Shown piece by piece: positions 54,097 through 63,456 of a stretch of 64,000 bases of DNA. The translations under genes were made by a program, and so were the position numbers. The notes under the pieces are model-generated. The model ran no database searches and had not been told where the DNA came from. It saw only the letters and a program-made list of their open reading frames with translations. The stretch is from assembly GCF_009870125.1 (NCBI RefSeq), contig NC_046680.1:16945501-17009500 (forward strand), read 5' to 3'. The stretch is from Drosophila pseudoobscura (taxonomy: Eukaryota > Arthropoda > Insecta > Diptera > Drosophilidae). How positions within the stretch are numbered: the stretch's first letter is position 1; every line of letters starts with the position of its first letter.

Positions 54097-57000
54097 AGGG
54101 TAACGAACAGAGATGAACGATTTAAATATGCACTCGTGTGTGTGTTTTTTGTTGTAATGAAATCGCTTTAAATGTTTATGAAAAATTCATGACGCGTGCA
54201 AATGGCGCGAAAACAAGTTACTCCTGTGCCTGCGTCTGTGGGCTGCGAGACTGGCTCCCCGCATGGCGAGGCTTATGGGAGGGAGTCCTTGCATGGGTGA
54301 AAATGATGGCGCCAAGCTTTGCCGGACATGCAGCGTTGCATGCAAAATATGCTATGAAAAGAATTCGGACGGTTGTACTACTCGAATTGTACTCGTATTG
54401 TGTGTGTTCTCTTCTGGATGATGTTGCTGTTGTTTCTGTTTGTGGCTGTACACGTGCAAGCTGCACGCCGTCGACCCAATAGGTGACCAAGTGCATGGAC
54501 GCCTCGGCTGGCACGTGATTTCCAAAGCGATTATATTTGTTGGTTAACTCATTTTACTTCAAATTTGCGCAAACAATGGGATAAAATAAAAACACGCAAG
54601 TATTTTATATGTGTAAATATGTACATATACAAACACATACATATATTTATGTACATGTATAAAAACTGTGTGTAAAACCGGTAAGGTGAGGTTTTTCCAG
54701 ATAGCTCTCTCTCACTCTGATAGTCTGATATATTGATGCATCTGATTGGTGTTTTTCATGTGGTTGTGTGATATACATATATATATATTATTTTGTTATA
54801 TAATTTGCATATTTATATTGTGAAAGACACAGAGGGAGCGTCCTATAATGAGTGAGAATCGCGTAAGGACCTTACCTTGTACCATTACACCTTGGTCATA
54901 ATCCTTGCGTTCTCCTTGCTCTTCATTGCCTACTTATGTGGGAGCGCGTTAAAGCGCGAACAAAAGAGAGAGCACCACTTTGACCGTTTCAATACTAACG
55001 CGCGAACAAGACACAGAGAGCGAGCGGAGCGAGGAACAGAAAGCAAAACTTTGACCGTCTCAATACTAATGAGGCTGTCAAGTATTTTGCATAAATAACC
55101 AAAACGGAGGGAAAGCACTTTCAGTTTGGTCGCTTTTTTATGTTAATGGTTAAGCTCACGCAGCCAGCAGCCACACACACACACACACACCCACTCTCAT
55201 GGAAACACGTGAACGTGTGTATATGCATGGCCCACACGCACAAACAAGTAAATTAAAACTAGGCTGGTAGCTGATAGCTGGTGGGTGTCGGCAGTGCGTC
55301 AGTGCGGCGTTTGTAGTAGTGCAAGTCAATTTTTCGATAATTTGAAAAGTTTATTTAATACAAAACGTGATTCAATTACAAAACTGACCGAAAAATACAC
55401 ACGCACTGCAGATTGCTATACCCACTGGGCGGTGTGGGGCCTGAGGGTGTGGGCGGAGCTGTGTCCGGCTCTATCCTGTAATGACCCTTGTCGCTGTCCA
55501 GTCCTTGAAACGAAACTAGTTTTCGCTTGTAAAACGCAGCGTGTGCGCCATTTTTGCTGTTTCTGTCCCTTGCCCTCGACCATTGTTGTTGCTCTCCCGT
55601 TCGTGCCGCACAATGGCGCTTTGTTAATGTATCGGAAATGTAGCAGCATCGGCCGCACCAGTAGTGGACATTCGAAGAGCAGAAATAGGAAGCTGGCAGC
55701 ACATGTTCTGAACCGGGTCACCACCATTAACTGTTTCTTCTAGCGGTGTGTATCCAGGATAAAGGATTGAAAATTTATATTTACATAAAGTTTTCTCATT
55801 CAGGACTCAATTTTTTGTTGTTTATTCGAAAACGAGCAAAGGGAAATTAATCAAATTTATCCATCAATGTTTAGTCGGGTTTGGGTATTTCGCTTGCAGA
55901 GAGGGTAGTCGATATTACTGTTGTAATATCATTAACACTAAAAATAGCAAATATAATTAAGCATTAATTGAACAAACTATTTTCTTAGAAATTTGTAAGC
56001 TTTCTTTTGTAAAGAAACATTAATGCAATTATTTATATTTCTATTCACATATTATCCTAAAGAGCATTTGGTATTCGTTATCCCAGAGGCACGAGTACTT
56101 GGTTATTCGTTTTTTGTCAACTTTTTTGTCAACTTGCCGCCAAGCCAATGAATTTTTATGCAAATTGCAGCCGCCTTGCAGTTGACAACGTCAGCACCAA
56201 GCCAAGATGCCAACGCACTCGCAAAACTTTTTTTGCCACCACCTTCATTGGTGACTACGCCGCCACTCCCACCCACTCTGCCGCCCCAGATACTTCAGGC
56301 AGTCGCCATAAATCTTTGAGCAGCCGTTACCACCTCCCAGGAGAAGGTGAGATAGTCGAGTGTCCTCGTCTCCTTGTTCACCTTGTTAGATTTGGCCCGC
56401 GGGATCTGGTGGGAAAAATACTCGGGGCAATCAGACGGCATTTACATAATTTGACAATTGTTTTCAAATTGCAATAACAATTTTAGCTTAATTGTTTTGC
56501 ACACGCCCGCGAGAGTATCTCGAACCCTCCCTTCGTCCCGGCTGTTCCGTCTGTCCGCCTCGCTGGTTTAATTTCCATTCATTTGATTAGTGGTCGAAAA
56601 GTTGCTCCTCTCTCGCGCAGTTTTGGGGCAACTGCCACACACAGAAACTTTTTCAATTCAATTGTAAAATAAATATTTTACAAATAATTGCTGGCTCTCC
56701 CTCCGTGTTGCATCTCCGAATAAAAATGTCTGCAAAAGTTTCTATTTTATGCGCCATTTTTTTAATGGCCACACAATTTGCTGCGTTTAGCAGTGGCATG
56801 TTGTCTGGATGGCAGTGTGGCAGGGTGGCGGGGGGCAGTGGCCTGGATGAGCCGCAGCTGCTGCACAATTAAAATGCATGACTATTGTCAAGGCAAATTG
56901 CTCGTGGTGTGGGCCAAGAGCCCTGACAATGGCAGAACAATTGAGTCAGGCAGGGGGACAGGATGGGAGTCGGGTAACTGCTGGTAATAGTCGATGTGAT

Positions 57001-57322
57001 TGAGCCCTATATGTTTATGCAAACTTGTGCTGGCCTTTAAGTTATCCACTCACCACCCAAACTTTTTCCCCAGCACCAGATGCGCTTTCGGATTTCATTT
57101 TTATTACAGGCGGCTCAAACTGTTGGAAAGTTTTCGGGGCTACAGGACAGTCGACAGCCAGTCAAAGGATCAGGATATAGCAGCTACAAGGATGTCAAGG
57201 AAGGGGAAAACTGAGATTAAAAACGCTTGTATAGATATTATGCGATATTTCATAGCATACTTTTTGGGCAAATAAAAACAGAATCCGTCCTTTGCAGTGA
57301 AAAATTGCCATTCAGAAGGAAA
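54097..57322. other. Non-coding DNA with promoter-like stretch
   Basis: Contains a (CA)n tract at 55,172-55,190, a palindromic CACGTG E-box just right of it, GA-rich DNA, and an imperfect tandem repeat at 54,954-55,070. Around 55,299-55,330 a TCAGTGCGG initiator-like sequence is followed by A/T-rich leader-like sequence. No coding exon follows that I can support, although a 152-codon frame runs to 55,743. Confidence 0.5.
54954..55070. repeat. Imperfect two-unit tandem repeat
   Basis: Unit one (54,954-54,999) and unit two (55,000-55,070) both start GCGCGAACAA and end TTTGACCGTYTCAATACTAA. Unit two carries an extra, GAGCGAGCGGAGCG-rich insert of about 25 bases. Confidence 0.8.
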
Positions 57323-57328
57323 TATAAC
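57323..57328 (+). promoter_or_regulatory. TATA-like box before the 57.4-kb small ORF
   Basis: TATAAC lies 48 bases before the ATG at 57,371. If used, it would give a 5' leader of only about 15-20 bases, which is short but seen in some fly secreted-protein genes. Confidence 0.2.
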
Positions 57329-57370
57329 CTATTACACTGAGTTCCCTGCCACAAATCAAATATCAAAGTC

Positions 57371-57700
57371 ATGCAACGTAAGTCCTGCCTTCTAACCATA
57401 ATTTTGACAATTTGCATAACCACATGTCAAAAGCAGCCACACCAGGAACTGGATTGGAATGCGACGGCAAGTAGACGGTTGCAAGTAATTAAAATGCTGC
57501 GAAATTATACATTCGATTCGAAAACTTGGCTACATCCGATTACTAAACAATGGCCAAAAACAGCTGCCAAAGCAATGCACCTGAGCAAGGGCAACAAAAC
57601 AGAACAGAAGTGGAACAAGACGACCCTCAACTGGCGCAACTGCCACAACTGGCGCTCCGAGCAGACAGTGCTAAGAGGTCGGATGGCTGGGCTTGGTTAG
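57371..57700 (+). CDS. Possible small secreted basic protein
   Basis: An ATG-initiated frame of 109 codons. Residues 1-20 look like a signal peptide: a basic start (MQRKS), then a hydrophobic core LLTIILTI, then a small/Thr-rich segment ending at TTCQ. The mature part is strongly basic and rich in Asn, Thr, Trp and Lys. It has several N-glycosylation sequons (NAT, NYT and two NKT). Short, basic, secreted proteins of this style include Drosophila seminal and immune peptides, but I recognise no specific family. A TATA-like box sits 48 bases upstream. Against it, no polyadenylation signal is seen close downstream, and CGTAAGT right after the ATG could instead be a splice donor. The coding call is speculative. 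Confidence 0.25.
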   Translation: MQRKSCLLTIILTICITTCQKQPHQELDWNATASRRLQVIKMLRNYTFDSKTWLHPITKQWPKTAAKAMHLSKGNKTEQKWNKTTLNWRNCHNWRSEQTVLRGRMAGLG

Positions 57701-58893
57701 CCAAGCCAACCAGCCGTTTCCTGTTGCACAATTTTAAGCTGCCGGCACACAGACAACTCCATATGCATATTCGAGCCATGATTTGCCATTCGTGTTCTAG
57801 AGATGAGAAGAGAAGGCGGTGAACAGGAGTATGAAATTATTTTCAATTGAAGTGATTGCGAATGTGAGCAAAGTGCCTTAAACTCAACCAATATTGAGAC
57901 CTAAATTTGAAAACAATTTTGCGTAAGCAATTGTATGAATTCTCTTGAGAATCCAATCTGATTCAGCTACAATTATTTGGTACCAAGTTTTTCTGAATGT
58001 TTTCAGAAATTTACAAAACTTGCCCGACTTACTTACTGGGTTCTCCCTCTGATCACGCTCTCATCTCTAATAGCCGCCGGCCTTAAATGGAGTTTGCATA
58101 AATTTGCGCAGCCCTGGCTGGGATATTGTTGGATGGCGGCAACAAACACCGCCGACACACACCGCAGAATAAGGTTTTTGGGTTAAACTGCAAGTTTTTG
58201 TTGACATTTAAATTTGCATGGCAACATTTTGGCTGCAGCCAGGGCCAGAGCGAGAGCCAGAGCCAGACCGACTCTGGCCAGCCTGTCATATTTGATGTGC
58301 TCCCAAACCAGAGGCGGAAGTCCGCTGCCAACTGTCAGGCGGCTGCCTGTGTGCATATGTATGCACTTATATGCATGTGTGGGCGTGAGTGTGCGTTAAC
58401 TGGTTTTAAATTTGTTTTAATTAAGGCAAGAACCGCCCATTGCTGCAGCTACAACTACAGTACAGCACAGTACAGTACTGTAGCAGCCACTCCACTCTCA
58501 CTCTGGGCTCCATAAAATATGCACTATATTTTTAAGTGCTTGGGCGCGGAAAAATGCCTGATCCTAAAAGTATGCAATGCGAAGAGCAAATTGTAATGCC
58601 GACAAGTTTTCCCGCCGGTCACCGCTGCGAAAATGGGAAAATGGCCAAAATCCTCTGCATTTTCTTTCTTTGCTGCCGGGCCCATCAACATAAACAGCTG
58701 TTTCCGCTAAGTGTGCGAGTACCTGGGACGAAGCCACGGAAACGACAGCGCATAGAATGGACATGGCCAAATGGACAACTGGATAACTGGCTAACAGCTG
58801 GACCCGTTTTCTGGCGTCGTCAAGGCGACGAAAATGCCAACGTTAGCTGGCCCCGATGGACATCATCCTGACTCTCCTTCCGCCTACCTTCAG
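57701..58893. other. Non-coding DNA
   Basis: No supported gene. Contains AGAGCC-type repeats near 58,240-58,268 and ACAGTACAGC repeats near 58,458-58,480. It ends in a pyrimidine-rich tract that leads into the candidate exon at 58,894. Confidence 0.55.
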
Positions 58894-58943
58894 GATGGCA
58901 AAGTGGTGTCAAATGCCTCCAACACACCGAGAAAACAAGATTG
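58894..58943 (+). other. Candidate 50-base exon
   Basis: It is preceded by a pyrimidine tract ending CCTACCTTCAG and followed by the donor TTG|GTAAGTAGC. All three frames are open. Spliced over a 70-base intron (58,944-59,013) to position 59,014, one frame continues for 15 more codons and then stops. This is the best splice-signal pair in the right-hand intergenic region, but no upstream exon is identified. Confidence 0.25.
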
Positions 58944-59013
58944 GTAAGTAGCTAAGTAGCTTTTCCATGTATACGCCAGTAAAATGGTTTTTTGTGGCTT
59001 AAATTCGCTCTAG

Positions 59014-60110
59014 AAGAGCTCGTTTGAAGGTTATGCAGAAGTCTGGCAAGAAGATCGATGAAAAAGAGATGGGAGTCATTTTACTTGCACCTTTCTGTAT
59101 TTGATAGCCTGAAGAGTAGAAGTTGGTCAACTGGTTATCGAAGAAATGCTTGCGTACCTCAGCTACCATGCTCCACTGCTAACTGTTCAATCCGGCTCAT
59201 TAATCTGTACCCAATTCATCCCATCATGCTACTCCTACTCCAAATTTTACCGGTAACTACCACCTGTTGGAGGCTGCTACTACTGACATTTTTCACCTTT
59301 CCTTACATCAAAAGTTCCTCAGCAGGCGCCACTTAAATAACTGAAGTGTTCGTTATTGGAACTAGCCATCAGTTTATTCATCAACCTCTGCTCAAATTTC
59401 CCTACATTTTGTGCTTTGAAAGCTGGCCAAAAGCTTTTCCCATACACTTTTATGTTAATAGCTCTACATACATACATACATACGAGGCTCACCTCAAAGA
59501 CTGCTACAATATTTGCTACAGTATTTGGCTCTTCTGTATGTCAGTTGCATACTTTTAGGTAGTATAAGACTAAACAGTGTGACTTAACATCGTTAAGATT
59601 AGCGCGTAAAACGCACTTCAACTTTACGGCATTGCGGCAAAAACCAACATAAATAAAATTTGAGTTGCTCAATCAAAAATACTGAGCTAAATATGCATTG
59701 CTCCATGGTATATATGAAACAGCGACATCGAAAGGGACCTAAAGGTTCCCAAAGTGGGCGATAATAACATGTATAAACACTACATGCAGCGAGGTACTTG
59801 CAATGCCTAGGTGTTCGCCCTAATGTATTAGCTAGATGTCTTATTACCACGCCAAGAAACAGAAGACTTAAAAGGTGTCATCCACTGGATCTCCCTACTA
59901 GATCCCTCCAATAACATTTAATTAACTTTTTGTAAATAATGTACCTTTTCTATATATGTATGTATGTGTGTAACATTAATTATATGTATGTATGTATGTA
60001 TCTCCTATGATCAATTGTTTTTCCTCTTAAATGTAAAACTAGGTTAAGTTGCCACGGAGGTAGCAGAAAACTTCTTTACAATAAAATACAACTTTTCCAC
60101 ATAAAAAAAG
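59014..60110 (+). other. Candidate last exon / 3'-UTR-like DNA
   Basis: It starts after a TTCGCTCTAG acceptor. The DNA is AT-rich and contains AATAAA at 59,652-59,657 and at 60,080-60,085, and a Pumilio-type TGTAAATA at 59,931-59,938. TATG microsatellites occupy 59,952-60,001. Together these suggest the 3' end of a plus-strand transcript just upstream of the P450 array. No long coding frame is present, so it could also be a non-coding RNA or nothing. Confidence 0.25.
59952..60001. repeat. (TATG)n microsatellite in two blocks
   Basis: Two TATG runs separated by GTGTAACATTAATTA. Confidence 0.9.
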
Positions 60111-60757
60111 GATCAGCGCAATTTCTTTTGTTTAATAATATATTTAATAATAATATAATTTAATTCTCAGTAGGAAGCTCTTTCGCTTATATTATATATA
60201 TAATACTATGTATATATTCAAGTTCAGGTTCTGCTGCACTCTATGAACCCAGTAAAACTTGATGGAGCGTGTGTTCATGTCGAGTACAGCGTTTTCTGAG
60301 AGCGCATTTATCAGATGAATCTCTGTCTCTCTCTCTCTCTTTGAACTTGCTCTTCGACGAAAATGACGATCAAAACAAAATGATATGCGTACAAAATATA
60401 AATAATACGACTTTATGATAGTCATCTGTATTTGGAATCGAGAGAGAGAGAGGGAGAGGAAGAATAACTTGTTATGTCATCCTATTACTTTATATCAGCT
60501 TGTTTTGTTTTGAGAGAACGTTAAGCGAAGAACTTTGAGCAAAAGAGAGGTGATTAAAAAAGCTACCAAAAAAATCAACAAACGCCACGCTTCGCTGATA
60601 GTCTATCAGTATTTGCGGGGCAGGCAAACATATTTCATGAATTTCAAATTATTTACATGTAGGTACAAATAAGGAATAAGTCCAATCTCTTTGTGTATAT
60701 GCAGACAAATGTATTAATCTCTGAGAGCTTTCGCCTACGACATCAACAAGGTGCTAG
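60111..60757 (+). promoter_or_regulatory. Upstream region of P450 copy 1
   Basis: From about 60,315 onward this DNA is repeated, with indels, upstream of copy 2 (about 62,955-63,388). It has a CT run (60,321-60,341) and a GA run (60,440-60,459), both candidate GAGA-factor sites. It also holds an inverted GATA-site pair (60,595-60,609) and a shared block around CATATTTCATGAATTTCAA. The left part, about 60,111-60,315, is AT-rich and unshared. Confidence 0.6.
60595..60609. promoter_or_regulatory. Palindromic GATA-site pair, P450 copy 1
   Basis: CTGATAGTCTATCAG is a perfect 7-1-7 inverted repeat made of two opposed WGATAR sites (TGATAG and CTATCA). It is kept intact upstream of both P450 copies. 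GATA factors are established regulators of gut and fat-body genes in flies. A role here is inferred. Confidence 0.5.
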
Positions 60758-60763
60758 TATAAC
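60758..60763 (+). promoter_or_regulatory. TATA box, P450 copy 1
   Basis: TATAAC 68 bases before the ATG, at the identical spacing in copy 2, with conserved sequence between TATA and ATG. Confidence 0.6.
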
Positions 60764-60825
60764 GCACTCTTTGCGGCAGATCTGACAGTGTTTGCTAAGA
60801 GTGGAACAAGTGAGGTTCGATCACC

Positions 60826-62411
60826 ATGATCTTAACATTTGCTTTGCTGGGCATGGCCCTGGCGCTGGCCTACAATTTCTACCGAAACACCTATAGCTAC
60901 TGGGAAAGAAAGGGAGTGCCTAATGAACGCCCTCTCCCGCTGATAGGAAACGTAAAAGGAATCGGAACGAAGTACCATTTTCGAGACATTAACCAGAGGA
61001 TCTACGATAAATTCAAGGGCGTCGCGCCCTTTGCAGGAATGTTCACTTTCTTCAAGAGGTCCGCTCTCATCATTGATCTGGATTTGATAAAGCAAGTGCT
61101 GATCAAAGACTTTCAATACTTTCAAGATCGTGGAGTGTATAATAATGTGCGAGATGAACCGTTGACGGGTCACCTGCTGAGTCTGGAAGGCGACGAATGG
61201 CGTTCGATGAGGCAGAAGCTGACGCCCGTTTTCACTTCTGGAAAGATCAAGCATATGTCTGGAGTGGTCGTTGAGGTTGGCCATCGTCTGGCCGCAGCCA
61301 TGGACAAGGCCGTGAGTGCTGCAAAGGTGGACGATGGCGATGTGGAGATCAAGGATATCTGTGCCAGGTTTACGACAGATGTAATAGGAACGTGTGCATT
61401 TGGCTTGGAGTGCCACAGTCTGAGTGATCCCAAGGCGGAATTCCGGTCAAAGGGACGGATGATCTTCGAGAAACCTCGCCACTACGCAATAGTGGAATTT
61501 TTTATCTTTACTAATGCAAAATTAGCCAAAAAATTGCGCATGAAAATCTTACCCGACGATCTATCGGATTTTTTTTTGGATGCTGTAAAAAATACCGTCG
61601 ATTATCGCATGAAGAATGGTATCAAGCGAAACGATTTCCTCGATGAGTTGATTGAATTGCGTGCTGAGAACCAAGAGGCTGCTAAACAAGGAAAGGTTAT
61701 TGATCTGTCCCATGGCTTGACTATCGAGCAAATGGCTGCCCAGGCTTTCGTATTCTTCCTAGCTGGATTTGAGACTTCTTCGAGTACAATGGCCTATTGT
61801 TTGTATGAACTGGCCCAGCATCCCGATATTCAGCGCCGAGTTAGGGAGGAAATCGATGCCGTTCTCAAGAATGTGGAAGGAGGGGAGATAACATATGATG
61901 CCTTAGCAGAGATGAACTACCTAGAAAAAGTCTTAGCTGGTAAGCACCTATCCGTGCAAATAGTATATGCAATTCTAACCAGCATATGTTTACAGAAACC
62001 CTCCGGAAACATCCCATTGTTCCTCAACTCATTCGAGAGGCCAATCAGAACTACAAAGTTCCCAACACGGACATCACCATTGACAAGGGAACAACCGTGT
62101 TAATACCTGTCCACAACATTCACCACGATCCTGAAATATATCCGCAGCCCGAGCGTTTCGATCCGAGTCGCTTCGAGGCGGATCAAGTGAAGTCTCGTCA
62201 TCCGATGGCCTATTTGCCCTTTGGGGACGGATCCCGTAACTGCATAGGACTGCGATTCGGAAAGATTCAGACTAAGATTGGTCTGGTGTCACTGCTGCGG
62301 CGCTTTAAGTTCGGCATCTCCAATCGTACCGAAATTCCTCTGATTCTAGATACTCGCTCTTTCCTTTTAGCGACGAAGAATGGGATTCACCTGAGAGTGA
62401 AGCGTATCTAA
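60826..62411 (+). CDS. Cytochrome P450, CYP6A subfamily (Cyp6a13/6a14-like), copy 1
   Basis: Two exons, 60,826-61,939 and 61,996-62,411, join to 509 residues, the normal CYP6 length. It should be a haem-thiolate monooxygenase anchored in the endoplasmic reticulum, taking electrons from NADPH-P450 reductase. Substrates are unknown, but the subfamily is linked to xenobiotic and lipid oxidation. Visible landmarks are an N-terminal hydrophobic anchor (about residues 2-18) and the WxxxR motif (W125, R129). The I-helix AGFET spans 313-317, ExxR is ETLR at 372-375, PERF is at 423-426, and the haem loop FGDGSRNCIG has its axial Cys454. The fly-typical FTTDVIGTCAFGLEC block is at 182-196. The ATG aligns with the anchor and a TATA box lies 68 bases upstream. 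AATAAA occurs at 62,524 and 62,655. Nearest remembered relatives are D. melanogaster Cyp6a13 and Cyp6a14, and orthology is not decided. All catalytic residues are intact, so the gene is probably functional. Confidence 0.96.
61940..61995 (+). other. Intron of P450 copy 1
   Basis: 56 bases, phase 1, from G|GTAAGC to TTTACAG|AA. Splicing restores the ETLR motif across the junction, which confirms the boundaries. Without splicing the first frame would run on past the junction and lose the haem-binding region. Confidence 0.95.
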
Positions 62412-62783
62412 TATCTGATAAGTTTTGTTTGTTATACTCTAGAAATACATAAAAGATTTCGTTTATGATAGGTAGTAGGCGGAGATAAACCCATTACTAG
62501 TGACGCATTCGAGAACATCAGAGAATAAAAATATTATTGTGAGAGAGAACTTTCCATCAAAACCGAACCAGCTTCAAGAGAAGTGCTGCTAGTTTAGCCT
62601 GTATGCCAAAGTATGTAGATCGACGCTGGATCATTCTAAATAGCGCATCAGTTGAATAAAGTGTTCGGAAAAGTAAACCATCTCACCTATTTTACTCTCA
62701 AAGAATTGCCATTAAAATATTTAGATTTCAAAAAACGACAAGCACTGTAACAGTCAAGAGCTGGATGCTTAAGTTATAGCTAG
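62412..62783. other. 3' flank of P450 copy 1
   Basis: AT-rich, with AATAAA at 62,524-62,529 and 62,655-62,660 as candidate polyadenylation signals. No gene is present. It leads into the promoter of the P450 relic. Confidence 0.6.
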
Positions 62784-62789
62784 TATAAC
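62784..62789 (+). promoter_or_regulatory. TATA-like box of the P450 relic
   Basis: TATAAC about 84 bases before the relic's ATG, with a leader-like sequence containing TCAGTTGCA between them. Confidence 0.35.
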
Positions 62790-62867
62790 AAAATAGCTCT
62801 GAAATTGACTCTGAAAACCTGGAAGCACTGTTAGAGTCAGTTGCATTTCAATCGAGTGTACAGAAGC

Positions 62868-62957
62868 ATGTGGACGCTGTTTACTCTCATTCTCGTTGCT
62901 GGAGCTCTGGCAACATGAGTGGCCTTGGTAAGAGTCTACACTGGACAGACACCAATC
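62868..62957 (+). pseudogene. Truncated 5' relic of a Cyp6a13-like P450
   Basis: An ATG at 62,868 opens a short P450-like membrane anchor, MWTLFTLILVAGA, and then the frame is lost. From about 62,911 another frame reads GNMSGLGKSLHWTDTNRRIY, which nearly matches what I recall of the D. melanogaster Cyp6a13 N-terminus. In the full-length neighbours the same position reads GNVKGIGTKYHFRDINQRIY, so the relic belongs to a different CYP6A lineage. About 25 codons between anchor and GNMSGLG are missing. Homology stops after RIY, where the sequence switches to the upstream region of copy 2. The rest of the gene, including the haem-binding part, is absent. The promoter and leader appear to survive, so a short transcript remains possible. 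Confidence 0.75.
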
Positions 62958-63388
62958 GTCGAATCTATCTCTCCATCGCTCTCTCTATGATCTTGCTCTT
63001 CGAAGAAAATGACGATCAAAACAAAACTGATATGATAGACATCTGTATTTGGAATCAAGAGGGGAAAAAATTGTTCTCTCTGCGTCTCTCTCCCAGCTTT
63101 GATCAAAAGAGAGGTGATTACGAAAGGGTACCAAACAAATTAACGAACGGCACGCTTCGCTGATAGTCTATCAGTATTCGAGGGGGGGCAGGCAATTGAT
63201 TTTTGCAAACATATTTCATGAATTTCAAGCTATTTACATGTAGGTACAAAGGTATACGTATACATATGTACATATGTATGTAGGTATAATCATTTTGTTT
63301 ATACATATATGTATACAGAAATGTATTAATCTCTCTTCGTGAATTTTTGATCTGAAAGCTTTCTTCTACGACATTAACAAGGTGCTAA
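62958..63388 (+). promoter_or_regulatory. Duplicated upstream region of P450 copy 2
   Basis: Corresponds to about 60,315-60,757 before copy 1. Shared blocks include TTGCTCTTCGA, AAATGACGATCAAAACAAAA, ATCTGTATTTGGAATC, CAAAAGAGAGGTGATTA, CACGCTTCGCTGATAGTCTA and CATATTTCATGAATTTCAA. Copy 2 lacks about 40 bases after the second block. It gains a TACA/TATG-rich stretch at about 63,246-63,320. Confidence 0.75.
63160..63174. promoter_or_regulatory. Palindromic GATA-site pair, P450 copy 2
   Basis: The same perfect 15-base palindrome as at 60,595-60,609, unchanged although the surrounding promoter has diverged. Confidence 0.5.
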
Positions 63389-63394
63389 TATAAC
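63389..63394 (+). promoter_or_regulatory. TATA box, P450 copy 2
   Basis: TATAAC 68 bases before the copy 2 ATG, the same spacing as copy 1. Confidence 0.6.
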
Positions 63395-63456
63395 GCACAC
63401 TCTGAGGCAAATCTGACAGTGTTTGCTACGAGTGGAACAAGTAAGGTTCGATCACC

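Noticed and set aside
60832..61416. 194-codon minus-strand frame
   Set aside because: Antisense shadow of P450 copy 1.
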